Origin: DASSUW01 sp963806395
GTDB taxonomy: Bacteria > Actinomycetota > Thermoleophilia > Solirubrobacterales > Solirubrobacteraceae
Assembly (NCBI GenBank): GCA_963806395.1
Contig: CAWDYI010000012.1
Location: 134,576 to 198,575, forward strand
Direction: 5' to 3'
Length of the DNA: 64,000 nt
Shown here: in pieces, positions 1-11,900 of the stretch
Layout: the number at the start of each line of letters is the position of its first letter
Numbering within the stretch: position 1 is the stretch's first letter
Notes under the pieces: model-generated
Databases searched by the model: none
The model's input: the letters and a program-made list of their open reading frames with translations, nothing else
What the model was told of the DNA's origin: nothing
Made by a program: the position numbers and the translations under genes

Positions 1-307
1 CTCAGCCGGGCGTCCAACGGGCGTGAGCCGGTCGGGCTCGAGCGAGACGATCTCGAGCTCCTGGTCCCCGATCCGCACCCGGCCCTCGCCGCCGGTCTCC
101 CAGCGGCCGCCGCTGGAGACCGGCTTGTCGGTGGGGCCGGGACCGTGGCCCACGTACGAGCCGTCCGGCGCCTGAGCTCGAACCCGCGGCGGCCGCGGGC
201 GGGCGGGAACGGCGTAGCCGGCCGGGCGGTAGACCCGCTACGTCGCCGCTGTCCTCCTCGTGCGAGTGGATCCAATGCCTGAAGAGCTCCGGAGGCAGGC
301 CGGCCAC
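1..307 (-). pseudogene. Partial, frameshifted hypothetical protein (C-terminus off left edge)
   Basis: I do not recognise the family. Reading leftward from a GTG at 307, one frame gives a coherent stretch containing HWIHSHEEDSGD. The next frame gives VYRPAGYAVPARP, the first frame returns briefly with GFELR, and another shift gives DGSYVGHGPGPTDKP followed by GRWETGGEGRVRIGDQ. These pieces read as one small protein with a conserved WIHSHEED start, split by at least two or three 1-nt indels. The C-terminus lies beyond the window edge. No signal peptide or membrane segment is visible. The pattern matches the frame breaks in the next two genes, so sequence error is more likely than true decay. 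The start is uncertain, with no clear ribosome binding site. Confidence 0.45.
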
Positions 308-393
308 ACGCCGGAGCGTACCGGCGGGCTTGCGCGCCGCACCCGCGACCTGATTAGGGTCGGCGCAGGCCCTGGAGACCAAGGAGGCTGCCG

Positions 394-1549
394 ATGTCGC
401 TGGAAGCACCGCCCCGCCGCAAGTGCGGAGCCGACCTCAGTCCACCGCCTGCTGCTGAACACCGACCCGGAGTACGCGCAGGCGCGCTCGGAGCTCGAGG
501 ACCTCACCGACGCTGAGACGGCGCGCGGGTTCGCCGCCGCGGCGCCGCGGTCCGGACGATTCCGACGGTCGTGCACGTCGTCTACAAGACCGCCGCGCAG
601 AACATCTCGGATGCGCAGATCAAGAGCCAGATCAAGCATCCTCAACGAGGACTTCCGCAAGACGAACGCGGACGCGAGCAAGGTGCCGGCCGTGTTCCAG
701 CCGCTCGCACGCCGACTGCAAGATCCAGTTCAAGCTCGCGACGAAGGACATCTTCGGCGCGCAACGACGGGCATCACGCGCACGCAAGACGACCAAGGCC
801 TCGTTCGGCTTCAACGACGCGTCAAGTCGAGCGACACCGGCGGCGCCGACCCGTGGCCGGCCCGGCGCTTCCTGAACGTCTGGGTCTGCAACCTCGGCGG
901 CGGGCTGCTCGGCTACGCGCAGTTCCCCGGCGGCCCGGGCGCGACCGACGGCGTCGTGATCCTCAACAGCGCGTTCGGCGACACCGGCACCGCGACCGAC
1001 GCCGTTCGACCTCGGCCGCACCACCACCCACGAGGTCGGCCACTGGCTGAACCTGTTCCACATCTGGGGCGACGACGGGACGGGCTGCAACGGCTCGGAC
1101 CACTGCGCCGGACACGCCGAACCAGGCGAGCGAGAACTACGGCAAGCCGACGTTCCCGCACATCTCGTGCAAGAACGGCCCGAACGGCGACCTGTTCATG
1201 GACTACATGGACTACGTCGACGACGACGCGATGTTCATGTTCACCGCCGGCCAGGCGACGCGCATGAACGCGGCGCTCAACGGCCCCCGCAAGCTGCTGT
1301 TCCAGGCCGTGCCCAAGTTCCCGGGCAACCTCGGGCCGAGCAAGACCAAGAAGCCGGCCGTCAAGAAGGTCCAGGTCGAGCTGCGCGACCGCTTCAAGCA
1401 CCCCGACCTCAAGGCCGACGGCGTCTACGGCGCGCACGACCGAGGAGACCGTCGGGCGTTCCAGGAGAAGCGCAAGGACGAGCCTTGGAGGCTCCCGGTC
1501 AACGGGAAGGTCGGCAAGAAGACCTGGATCGCGCTTTCGCCTGGCCTAG
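394..1549 (+). pseudogene. Secreted-type M43 zinc metalloprotease with C-terminal peptidoglycan-binding domain, frameshifted
   Basis: ATG 394 follows AAGGAGG at 381-387 with a 6-nt gap. Joining frames gives MSLEAPPRRKCGADLS, then VHRLLLNTDPEYAQARSELE, then VVHVVYKTAAQNISDAQI, a normal N-terminus of bacterial M43 (cytophagalysin/pappalysin-like) proteases. The zinc site HEVGHWLNLFH lies near 1030-1062, in the family form HExxHxxNxxH. A disulphide region with GCNGSDHCADTPNQ and a Met-turn segment FMDYMDYVDDD follow near 1195. The last ~60 residues (VELRDRF to GKVGKKTW) look like a PG_binding_1 fold. At least five 1-nt shifts fall between 440 and 1450, so no single frame encodes the enzyme. The gene ends by overlapping the convergent M36 gene. 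Family assignment is firm; whether the gene is really broken is not. Confidence 0.75.
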
Positions 1550-4500
1550 AGCCTGATCGTCACCGTCCGGTGGGCGGTCTTGCGCCGCCCGTCGGCGTAG
1601 CGCACGGTGACCGCGAGCGTCGCCTTGACGCGCTTGCGGTCGTGGCGCTTGAGCGCCTGCTTGGCCTTGCTCGTGAGCTTGATCGTCAGGCGCTGGAGCT
1701 GCCGGCTGCGCGCGAGCGTCCGCCTGCAGCGACCCGACGGTGCGCTGCTTCTTGAGCCCGAGCTGCTTGCGCCGGCTTCTTGGCAGAGCGTGAGCTTGGC
1801 CGTGCGCGGTGCAGCGCAGGTCGCAGCGTCACGCGAACGGTGACGCGTGCCCTTCGTGCCGCTCGCCGGGCAGCGATGCCGCGGCGGCGCCCGTGGTGAC
1901 GTGGACGCGCGCCGGCCGGTGCCCGCGCCGCCGCGGAAGTCGGTCACCGACACCTCGCCGTGAAGTCGCCGCCGCTCGGCGTAGGCGAACGTCGTCGTCG
2001 GCGCCGTGCTCGTCGTGCGATCGACGAGTGCCGTTGCCGTCGAAGTCCCAGTCGTAGCCGGTGATCTTCGAGTCGGGGTCGGTGAACGGCGCGCGTCGAA
2101 CGGGACGGACTCGCCCGGGGTCGACGTCGCGTCGCGCCGGTAGCGGACGCCGCTCGGCAGCACGTTCGCGCGGGCCGCCGAAGACCTCGAACTCCGAGAA
2201 GTCGATGAAGTCCGCACCCGACTGCCGCGCGCCCGCGGCCATGCGGCGAGAGCAGCGTCAGCCGGACGAACCGCACGTTCCGTCGCGTTGGCCGTCGGCG
2301 TGACGATGTTGAGCGGTTGCCGGTCGGCCGAGTCGTGAAGGTGCCCTGCCTGGCGACCGCGAAGTTCACGCCGTCCGCCGACGTCTCGATCCTGTAGTCC
2401 TTCGTCGCCGGCGACGGGTCGTCGCCGCAGGTGTTCGCAGGGATCGAGGCCGAACGCCGTGATGTCGATCGTCGCGCGGCAGGTCGATCACCGCCGTCGG
2501 CGGGCGGCCGAGACCGGCGTTGCCGGGTCGGTGCTGGTCGGGTTGAACGGCGACCAGCCGGTGCCCTGCGACTGGTCGATCAGCTGTGTCGAGCACCGCA
2601 GCCGAACGCCGGCGCCGGTGTCGTCGTACTAGCGCGCGATCGTCGCAGCACCGGCGCCGCCGCTGCGCGCCGCCCAGTCGCGCCGCAGCGCGGCGTTCTG
2701 GGTCCTGCGTCGCGCCCGCGGTGACGACCAGGTCGGGGACCGTGACGCGAGTCGAAGCCGCCGGCGCTCGTCGAACACCAGGCTGCCGTACGCGCCGGCG
2801 GGCGCGCTGAGCGAGTAGGCGCCGTTCGCCGCGGTCGCTCGTCGGCAGCGACGTAGTTCGGGAAGCGCGGGTACTCGTCGTGACAGCCCGCCGAACGCCG
2901 ACGCGTGACGTCCGGACAGCGGCAGGCCGGTGTCGGCCGAGGTGACCGTGCCCGCTGATCCGGCCCTTGGGCGCGGTCGGCGTCCGGCGGCATGTGGAAG
3001 TCCTCGACCGGCGCGATGTCGCTGGAGTCGGCCGCGCCGGCGAAGAAGCCCATGCCGCGGTCGGCGAAGACCTACCACACGAGGTCGACCGCGTCGCTCG
3101 CGAGCCCGACGGCGACGGCCGCGAGGATCGCGTTGCGCGCGTCCAGGAACGACGGCTCGGGCGGCGACAGCCGCATGCCCGTCGGTGACCAGCGCCTCGG
3201 CGCGGTCGGAGCCGATCGCCTCGTCGCCGACGGCGGTGATCAGCGCGTGCGCAGGTCCCACAGCGTCTGCGTCCAGATCTCGCCGTCCGAGTGCACCTCG
3301 GGGGAGCCGAGCACCGTCCCGAAGTCGCCGAACGTGTAGCCGCCGCGTGCGCCGGTGTGATGCCGCCGGGGCACGCGCGGGTCGGTCCGAGGCCGAGCCG
3401 GGCAGTCGATCGGCTCGAACGCGCGTCGACGCGAACACGGCGTCCGAGTACGATGCCGATGTCGACGTCGCCGGCGCGGCCGTGTCGATCTCGAGGCCCG
3501 CGGCGGTGCAGCAGGTCGAGCGCGTACCAGTCGCTCCACGCCTCCCCCATCGCGCCCGCGTGCGGGCTCGAGATGCGCCCGAGCCCGTCGTTGTGCGTGA
3601 TCAGCCGGTTCGACAGCCCGTGCGTGTACTCGTGCCAGACCGTCGCCGCGTCGTCGCCGCCGTTGACGTTGCGGAACGTGAGGAACACGTCCGGGTCGTC
3701 GTCGTACTCGAACAGGTACATCTGCATCCGCGGGCTCTCGCCGTCCGGCGGCGTCGACATGTTCGCGTTGTTGACGTGGCCGCCGTCCGGGCCACGCGTC
3801 CGGGCCGTCACCGGCGCCGTCGTCGGCCTTGACCAGCGACCGGGTCGTCGCCGCTCGAAGCCGTCGTTCGCCTCGTGAACCCGATCGGCGCGCGACGCGA
3901 GGTGGTCGTGGAACACGTTGGCGAGGTAGAACGCCTGGACGCCGTTCTGCTTGCGGTTGGCCTCCCACGAGGCCGCGATCGGTCGGGATTCCACGAGCAG
4001 CGCGGCCTGGGGCGCGAGCGGGTCCGGCCAGCCGTCCGGATCCGAGAACGTCGTGAGTCGCAGGCGTTCTGCCAGTTGAGCGGCGCGGGAACTGCGGTGA
4101 ACGGGTACGTCGAAGTCGTCGTCGACCGGCGTCCGCGGGATCTCCTCGCCGCGCGTCGACGCACGTCGTCGTCGTCGACGTCCGAGTAGGCGTGCGCGAA
4201 TCGGCCGTCGAGCGTGGTCCGCTGTCGGCGGGAGCCAGCCGAGAGCCGGGTTCTCGAAGATCGACGACGTGCGGTGCGTTGTTGATCGCCTTCTGGCCGG
4301 GCGCCTCTCGGCGCCCGGGTAGTTCGGGAACACCGTGCGCGGGGGCGTCGAACTTCGTCAGGTTCTGGCGGAACAGGATCGCGCCGCTGCGTCGCGTCGA
4401 CGACCGCGTCGTAGTAGCGCGAGCGAGGTCGCCTGGTAGGTCAGGTGCCACGCCAGCCGCGCGCCGTCGCGCGCCGCCGAACAGCACGAGCCGCGCGAAG

Positions 4501-5209
4501 TCGCCGCGCGCGAAGCGCGTGACCCGGCGATCGCCGGACGGGCCCGGACGTGACGTCGATCGCGCGGCTCGCACGCCGACGTTGCGCTGCAGCGCGCGCA
4601 TCGCCGCGACGGCGTCGAGCCTGCGGCACCATCGAGTCGACGGCGCGGCCGGACACCGGCGAGCCGGTGACGTTGAGGATCCGGCCGCCGCGGTCGAGGT
4701 TCACGCGCAGGCCGCTGTCGAACGCCGGGATGCCGCGGTAGGACTGCCGGTAGCGCAGGTGCGTGAAGCCGGTGCCGGCGCACGAGTGCCGGTCGACGAG
4801 CGTGAGCGAGTCGACGTCGGCCGCCGTGAGCCCGAGCGCCGCGCGGTTGTCTCGACCCAGCGCAGCGCCACGGCGGCGCGATCGCCGGCGGCCGGGCCGG
4901 TCAGCGCGCCGTCGAGCCGCTGCACGCTGCGCGCGGTGCCGGTCAGCGGGTCGACCTGCGACCGCGGCCTTGGCGCCCGAGGCGCTCGCGTGCTGCCCGC
5001 TCGCGCGCGGTCGCGGCGATCGCCCGGCCGGCGGCGGCGTGCCGCTCGGCCACGCGCGAGTCGAAGAACGGCTTCGCGGGATCGGCGGTGCGCGCCTGGC
5101 GTGCGACGGCGGCGGCGACCGCCGGGACGGCGAGCAGAGCGGCGATCGCCATGCCCGCGAGCCCTGCGCGGGCGCGATGAGAGTGCGCGATATACCCGCC
5201 CGAGGCCAT
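1546..5209 (-). pseudogene. Secreted M36 (fungalysin) metalloprotease with discoidin-like and PKD modules, heavily frameshifted
   Basis: Read leftward from ATG 5209, the protein opens with a basic segment and a hydrophobic signal peptide (LAGMAIAALLAVPAVAAA), then a propeptide. Mid-gene (about 3.6 kb) is the zinc motif HEYTHGLSNRLI, followed by GAMGEAWSDWYALD, which supplies the third ligand Glu; both are diagnostic of M36. Downstream are a carboxypeptidase-regulatory-like stretch (TSADTGLPLSG), an F5/F8-type discoidin-like stretch (GADFIDFSEFEVFGG), a PKD domain (KITGYDWDFDGNGT) and a basic Ig-like tail ending HRTVTIRL. The frame changes more than fifteen times over 3.6 kb, roughly every 100-300 bp. 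Such even spacing over signal peptide, catalytic core and tail alike suggests poor base quality rather than ancient decay. An intact protein would be about 1,200 residues. Confidence 0.75.
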
Positions 5210-5384
5210 GGCTCAGCGTAACGCACAGGTTGCCGTGCGCCCGGGCGATTCAGCGCCCGGACCACGAGCCTTCACACCATAAGACGGACCGTTTGGGACG
5301 ATTTGGCGAGCGTCCGCCTCTCGGCTAGTGTCGTACAGCGCCTACTGAGCGTAAAGGAGGGCGGGAAGCCTGGCACCCCCGGAA

Positions 5385-8300
5385 GTGACCATCGAGCTGT
5401 GTGGCCATCTGTCGGTCTCGGTCGATGGACGGCGGTGCGAGGGCGACCTCCCCGGCCGCCAGGGGCGCCTGGCGCTCGCCCACCTGGCCCTGCAACCGGT
5501 CGCGCCGGTCACGCGCGAGCGGCTGATCGCCGCGCTGTGGGGCGAGGACGCCCCCGCCGGCCACTCGCAGGCGCTCAACGTCGTGCTGTCCAAGCTGCGG
5601 CGCGCGCTCGGCGCCGGCGTGATCGAGAACGCCGGCGAGCGGGCGGTGCAGCTGCACGACCGATGCGCGCAGGTGGACCTCGACGAGGCCCAGCCGGCGC
5701 TCGACGCCGCGTTCGCGGCGCGCGACGGCGGCGACTGGCCGGCGGTCGTCGAGGCGGCCGCGCGCGTCGCCGAGCTGGCCGACGCCGGGCTGCTGCCCGG
5801 CTACGAGGCGCCGTGGCTCGAGGAGCCGCGGCGGCGGCTGGAGGATCTCGGGCTGCAGGCGCGCGAGCTGCGCGGCGACGCCGGCCTGGCGCTCGGCGGC
5901 GCCGAGCTGGCGCAGGCCGAGCGCGCCGCGCAGGAGCTGGTCGAGCGGGCGCCGTTCCGCGAGAGCGGCTACCTGCTGCTGATGCGCGTGCGCGAGGCGC
6001 AGGGCAACCTCGTCGAGGCGCTGCGCGTGCACGACCGGCTGCGCACGCTGCTGCGCGACGAGCTCGGCGTCGCACCGGGCCCGCAGGTGCAGGCCGAGTT
6101 CGAGCGCCTGCTGAAGGCCGAGAACGCTCCTGTCCCCGCCCCCACGCCCACCCCCGCCCCGACACCGCAGCCCACGCCGGTCGCCGACGACGCGCACGAG
6201 TTCTTCGCCACCCGCAGCGGCGCCCCGTTCGTCGGCCGCCGCGGCGAGCTCGAGCGGCTGCAGCACTACTTCGCGCTGGCCGCCGAAGGCCGCCGCCAGC
6301 TCGTGCTGCTCGAGGGCGAGCCGGGGATCGGCAAGACGCGCCTCGCGCTCCAGTTCATGGCCGAGTGCGAGGCCGACGGTGCGCTCGCCCTGTACGGCCG
6401 CTGCGACGCCGAGACGCTCACGCCCTACCAGCCGTTCGTCGAGGTGCTGCGCCGGTACGTCGCGCGCACGTCGCCGGACCGGCTCGCGCCGTGGAGGGCC
6501 GAGCTCGGCCGGGTGGTGCCCGAGCTGGCCTCCGGTGACACGCGACCGCTGGAGGCGGCCGAGCGCTACCGGCTGTTCGATGCCGCCTCCGAGGTGCTCG
6601 CCGAGATCGCCCGCTCCCAGCCCGTCGTGCTCGTGCTCGACGATCTCCACTGGGCGGACACGCCGACGCTGCTGATGCTGCGCCAGATCGTGCGCGCGGC
6701 CGATTACTCGCCCGTGTTGATCGTGGCGAGCTTCCGCGACACCGAGCGCCCCGCCGCGCTCGTCGACATGCTCGTGCAGCTGCGGCGCGAGCACGTCTTC
6801 GAGCGGATCGAGCTGCGCGGGCTCGACGAGGCCGACGCGACCAGGATGATCGAGGAGTTCGGCTCGCACGGCATGCCCGAGCACGTCAACCGGGCGCTGT
6901 GGGAGGAGACCAAGGGCAACCCGTTCTTCCTCGAGGAGATGGTGCGACACCTCGGCGCGCGCCCGCCGCGCGAGGAGGGCAGCAACGGCGCGCCATGGCC
7001 GCTCGAGCTGCCGGAGGGCGTCCGCGAGGTGATCGGCCGCCGGCTCGCGACGCTGTCCGAGCGCACGAGCCAGGTGCTGACCACCGCCGCCGTGATCGGC
7101 CGCGAGTTCCGGATCGAGCTGCTCGAGGCGGTCGGCCCGCACGACGAGGACGAGCTCGACGAGGTGGTCGAGGAGAGCGTCAACGCCCACGTGATCGCGG
7201 AGGTGCCCGGCGTCTACGGGCGCTGCAGCTTCACGCACAGCCTGATCCGGCAGACGCTGTACGAGGGCCTGACGGAGACGCGGCGAGCGCGACTGCACCT
7301 GCGCGTCGGCGAGGCGCTCGAGCGGCTCGAGACCGGCGGCGAGCCGCCGCTGGCCGAGCTCGCGCACCACTTCGTCCTGGCGCCGCCGCAACGCGGCGCG
7401 CCGAAGGCGGTGGAGTACGCCGAGCGCGCCGCCGAGCGCGCGATGGGCGTGCTCGCCTACGAGGAGGCGGCGCGGCTGTACGAGGTCGCGCTGCGCGCGC
7501 TCGACCACGCGCCCACCGACCAGGAGCGCCGCTGCGAGCTGCTGCTCGCGTGCGGGAACGCGCAGACGAAGGCCGGTGAGGGCAACGCCTCGCACGTGAC
7601 GTACCGTGAGGCGGCCGACGTCGCGCGCGCGCTGGAGTCGCCGCGCCTGCTCGCCCAGGCGGCGCTCGGTTACGGCACGGCGTGGCAGATGGCCGGCGGC
7701 GTCGTCGACGACACGCTCGTGCAGATGCTCGAGGAGGCGCTCACGGCCGTCGGCGACGACGATCCCGCGCTGCGCGCGCGCCTGCTCGCGCGGCTCGCGA
7801 TCGAGCTCAGCTTCTCCGGCCAGAGCGAGCGGCGCGCCGAGCTCAGCAGCGAGGCGGTCGACATCGCCCGCCGCGTCGGCGACACGAGCGGGCTCGGGTT
7901 CGCACTCGTCGCGCGGCACTGGTCGCTGTGGGGCCCGACGAACGTGCAGGAGCGCCTGGAGGCGGCGAACGACCTGCTCAGCCTGGCGGAGCGCTCGGGC
8001 GACGAGCGGCTCGCGATGCAGGGTCACCGCTGGCGCATGATCGACCTGCTCGAGCTCGGCGACATGGACGCCGTCGACATCGAGATCGAGGCGTACGCGC
8101 AGAGCGCCGCCCGCCGCAAGCGGCTCTCGGACGAGCTGTACGTGCAGCTCTACCGCGCGATGCGGCTGCTGTTCGCCGGCGACTACGAGCAGGCCGAGGC
8201 GGCCGGGCTCGAGGCCGCGCGCGTGGGACAGCGCGTGCAGGACACGAACACCGGCAACGCGACGCTCCTGCAGTCACTGATGCTGCGGCGCGAGCGCGGC

Positions 8301-8900
8301 CGGCTGGAGCGGCTGGAGGGCCCGGTCCGCTCCTACGCCGAGCGGTTCGGAACGATCCCGGGCTGGCGCTGCGTGCTCGCCTGGCTGCTCGCCGAGACCG
8401 GCCGCCCCGACGAGGCGCGCGCGACGCTCGACGAGCTTGCGACCGACGATTTCCGCGTGCTGCCGCTCGACGGGATCTGGCTCGGCGCGGTCGCGTACCT
8501 GGCCGAGACCGCCGCCGCGCTCGGCGACGCGACGCACGCGGCGGCGCTGTACGAGCTGCTCGGGCCGTACGCCGACCGCAACGTCGCGATCGGCTGGGCG
8601 TCCACGTGCGCCGGCTCGGCCTCGCGCCACCTCGGGCTGCTCGCCGACCTGCTGGGCAAGCGCGAGCAGGCGGTCGCACACTTCGAGGCCGCGCTCGCGA
8701 TGAACGAGCGCATGCGCGCGCGCCCGTGGGTCGCGCGCACGCAGGTCGAGCTCGCGCGCGTGCTCCTGCAGACCGCGCCCGGCCGTGAGCGTGCCGGTGA
8801 GCTGCTCGACGCCGGGCTCGCAGAGGCGCGGCAGCTCGGCATGCCGCGCCTGGTCGAGGTCGCCGAGCGCGTGCGCGCCGAAGCGGTCGTCAGCGGCTGA
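5385..8900 (+). CDS. SARP-type BTAD regulator fused to AAA ATPase and TPR domains
   Basis: A 1,171-residue intracellular regulator of the AfsR/LuxR-ATPase class. Residues ~1-95 resemble the Trans_reg_C winged helix (QGRLALAHLAL, LIAALWGEDAP, LNVVLSKLRRALG). Residues ~100-245 are the bacterial transcriptional activation (BTAD) domain. A Pro/Thr linker (PVPAPTPTPAPTPQPTP) leads to an AAA_16 ATPase with Walker A GEPGIGKTR near residue 311 and Walker B VLVLDDLHWAD near 417. The C-terminal half is TPR-like helical repeats. GTG 5385 is the first standard start. However, AAAGGAGG at 5353-5360 lies 24 nt upstream of it and only 9 nt before an in-frame CTG at 5370, which would add LAPPE. No sugar, antibiotic or transport cluster adjoins it, so the target is unknown. 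It overlaps the convergent TPR gene by 11 bp. Confidence 0.88.
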   Translation: MTIELCGHLSVSVDGRRCEGDLPGRQGRLALAHLALQPVAPVTRERLIAALWGEDAPAGHSQALNVVLSKLRRALGAGVIENAGERAVQLHDRCAQVDLDEAQPALDAAFAARDGGDWPAVVEAAARVAELADAGLLPGYEAPWLEEPRRRLEDLGLQARELRGDAGLALGGAELAQAERAAQELVERAPFRESGYLLLMRVREAQGNLVEALRVHDRLRTLLRDELGVAPGPQVQAEFERLLKAENAPVPAPTPTPAPTPQPTPVADDAHEFFATRSGAPFVGRRGELERLQHYFALAAEGRRQLVLLEGEPGIGKTRLALQFMAECEADGALALYGRCDAETLTPYQPFVEVLRRYVARTSPDRLAPWRAELGRVVPELASGDTRPLEAAERYRLFDAASEVLAEIARSQPVVLVLDDLHWADTPTLLMLRQIVRAADYSPVLIVASFRDTERPAALVDMLVQLRREHVFERIELRGLDEADATRMIEEFGSHGMPEHVNRALWEETKGNPFFLEEMVRHLGARPPREEGSNGAPWPLELPEGVREVIGRRLATLSERTSQVLTTAAVIGREFRIELLEAVGPHDEDELDEVVEESVNAHVIAEVPGVYGRCSFTHSLIRQTLYEGLTETRRARLHLRVGEALERLETGGEPPLAELAHHFVLAPPQRGAPKAVEYAERAAERAMGVLAYEEAARLYEVALRALDHAPTDQERRCELLLACGNAQTKAGEGNASHVTYREAADVARALESPRLLAQAALGYGTAWQMAGGVVDDTLVQMLEEALTAVGDDDPALRARLLARLAIELSFSGQSERRAELSSEAVDIARRVGDTSGLGFALVARHWSLWGPTNVQERLEAANDLLSLAERSGDERLAMQGHRWRMIDLLELGDMDAVDIEIEAYAQSAARRKRLSDELYVQLYRAMRLLFAGDYEQAEAAGLEAARVGQRVQDTNTGNATLLQSLMLRRERGRLERLEGPVRSYAERFGTIPGWRCVLAWLLAETGRPDEARATLDELATDDFRVLPLDGIWLGAVAYLAETAAALGDATHAAALYELLGPYADRNVAIGWASTCAGSASRHLGLLADLLGKREQAVAHFEAALAMNERMRARPWVARTQVELARVLLQTAPGRERAGELLDAGLAEARQLGMPRLVEVAERVRAEAVVSG

Positions 8901-11900
8901 ACGCCATCGAGCCCTCTGGGCGCGTGCCGTTGCGTTGCGCGGCGCGCCCGGCGCGGCCCTCGAGGTCCGCCACCGCCGCCTTGCAGCGCGCAGCCGCCCG
9001 CGGGTCCTTGATCGCCGCGGTCCTGGCCCTCGCCTCGGCCGCGCGCGCGAGCGCCTGGGTGTAGTCGTTGTCCGCCTCGAGCTCGCCCAGGCCGAGACCG
9101 ACGGCCGAGCGCACGGCGACCTCGCCGGCGCTCAGCGTTTCGCCCCAGTCCGCGTCCACGTTGCGGCGGGCCGGCGGAGCGGCCGTCGCGGCATGCGCTC
9201 GCTCGAGATGCACGCGGCTCAGTGACTCCTCGCCGACGGTCCGGTACTCCTCGCCGAGCAGCAGCGCGCCGGCGATCTCCGTGTGCTGGCAGCCGGTGGC
9301 CGAGCGCAGGTGCCGGACCGCGTCGTCGTGGTCGCCGAGCTCGGCCTGGACGCGCCCGGCCCAGAGCTGCGACCACGCCCAGCCCTTCGCGTTGCGCACG
9401 CCGAACAGCGTCGCCGCCTGCACGAAGCCGTCCGCGGCGGCCGTCAGCGCGTCGCGGCGCGCGGACGCGTCGCGGCGATCCTGCGCCACGCTCCAGTGGC
9501 AGAACGCCACCTTCCAGTGCAGGTACGGATCGTTCGGCGTCAGCCACAGCGTGTGCTTCCACGCGTCGAGCGCCTCCTCGAACTGGAGCAGCGCGAAGTG
9601 CGCCTTTCCGACCTCACGACGGGCACTGGCGCTCAGCGGGTCCTGCAGCTGGCCGCGCGCGGCCTCGACGAGCGCTTCGTGGTACCTGTTCGTGCGCCGG
9701 AGCGCCTTCGCGTGCTTGGCGTGCAGCGAGTGCTGGACGATGCCCGCCGGGCGGTGCTGCGCGAGCATCGCGATCAGGTCCGCGTACTCGCGCGTGGCGG
9801 CGCGCCAGCGCCAGCGCCGGCCGAGCGTCCGGGCGAGCGCGATCTGCACCTGCTCGCGCTCCCACAGGCGCTCGGGCGCCAGGTCGGCCTTGAGCGCCTT
9901 GAGCGTGCGCACGTCCTTGGTGGCGGTCGCCTGCTCGAGCGTGCTCCACAGCCCGTCGATCTGCTCGATCCGCGCGACGTCGTCGGGCTGGTGGAGGGCG
10001 TCGTAGGCGCGGCCGAGCGCGCGCAGCGTGTTGTCGCGCATCGCGATCAGCGCCTTCGGATGGTGCAGCTCGAGCGTGCGCCGGTACACGGGGGCGAGCT
10101 CGTTGAGCGCCGAGTCGGCGAGCCGGCGCGCCTTGTCGACGTTCCCGGCGGCGGCATGCGCGGCCGCCAGGTGCGCCCAGAAGACCGGGTTCTCCGGGTC
10201 GATCTTCAGTGCTGCGTCGTAGCACTCGAGCGCCTTCTCGGGCTTGCGCAGCACGTCGTCGAGCATCTCGCCGTGCGCGAGCAGTGTCGCGGCCCGTGTC
10301 TCGGTCGGCGCGAGCGCCGCCGCCCGCCCGTACAGCCGCTCGGCGCGGGCGAGCCTGAGCTGCCGGCACTCGTTCGTGGGGCGCGTATGACCGGCCTTGG
10401 CGAGGTTGTGGAGCGCTGCCGCGATGTTGGCCTGCGCGCCCGGGATGGCGCTGTCTGTGGTCGGCGGGACGGAGCGCTCGGAGAACTCGGCCGTGCGCAG
10501 CCGGCGCCACGAGAGCCGCACGGCGCGGCCGTGGTGGTGCTCCGCCTTGTCGGCCTGGCCGAGCGCCAGCAGCGCCATGCCCATGAGGTCGTGCGCCTGC
10601 GCGTGGCGAGCGTCGAGCTCGAGCACCCGCTCGCAGCGGCAGACGATGCCGTCGAGGTCGGCCTTGCCGCCGCCGGCCTCGATCCGTGCGAACTCGTGGA
10701 CGGCGAGCGCGTAGATCGCCTCCACCCGGTCGCGGTTGAGCGTGACGGCTCGGTTGAAGGCGGTCAGCGCCGATTCCAGCCGCGCCTGGTACGCCGTGCC
10801 GGGGTCGTCGTGCTTCGTCACGTAGTCCGACGCCTGCGCCGCGGCGTGCTCGGTCTCGGCCAGCTTGGAGTAGATGACGCCGAGGTTGTAGTAGGCGAGG
10901 TCGAACGTCTCGTCCTCGGCGACCGCCTCCAGCAGGCGCGCCTCGGCCTCTTTGAGGTTGCCGGCGCGATCGCGCGGCGTGCGGTGGCTCAGCCAGTACA
11001 GCTCGAGGTAGTCGGTGAAGGCACGGATCCCGCGCCAGCGCACCGAACCGCGCAGCGTGAGGTCGTTGAACATCCGGCAGCCGAGCTCGGCCACCATCGG
11101 GTCCAGGAACGCCTTGTCGAACGGCTGCGCTCCGGCGGGCGCGTCGACGCGCCACTGCTGGCTCTTGCCGCGCCCGACGATCTGGGCGGTCAGCTTGGGG
11201 CCGCCGAGCGCGTCCGTGTAGTGCACGCTGCCGATGATCCGCGGGCCGCGGGCGATCCGCCCGAGCAGCGAGAGCACGAAACCGATCGGGATCGTGATGC
11301 CGCCCACCTGCACCTTGGACTCGGTCGCGATCGCGTCGTTGAGCGTGCCGGTGACGTCGTCGGCGCGCACGGAGAGGAACGCGCCAGGTTCGGTCCCGGT
11401 CCCGGTGCCGCCGCGCTGCTGCACGCCGACCGACATCGGCGTAGAGAGCTGGTCGTTGACGCGCCCGTAGAGCTCGTGCAGCCGGCTCAGCTCGGCGACG
11501 AGCAGCGTCGCGAGCCCCTTGACCGCCTGTGCGTCCTTGTTCGTGTAGTCCACGAACTCCTCGATCACGACGCGCTCGCGGGCGCGGGTGATCCAGCGAA
11601 GCGCGAGGATCGCGGCCGACACGCCGAGCACGTTCTGCACGCTCCACCACTCGCCGACGGTGCCTCCACCGGCGGTGAGCTCGTTCCACACCTCGCGATC
11701 GACGAAGCTGAGGAGCCGGTTGAGCAGCCACGGCACCACGAGCAGCGCGACGGCGACGATCACCAGCCAGCGCGCCACGGGTCCCCAGCCGCGCGACGTG
11801 CGCCGGTGCAGGCTGCCGGCCCACCGGTACAGCCACACTCGGAAGCGGCGCTGGGTGTGGACGACCGCCTCGAGGACGGCCATCGCGAAGGTACGCACGT

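Noticed and set aside
5325..8027. Long open frame (900 codons) opposite the BTAD regulator
   Set aside because: It is an Arg/Leu/Val-rich antisense shadow caused by GC-rich codon bias and has no recognisable domains.
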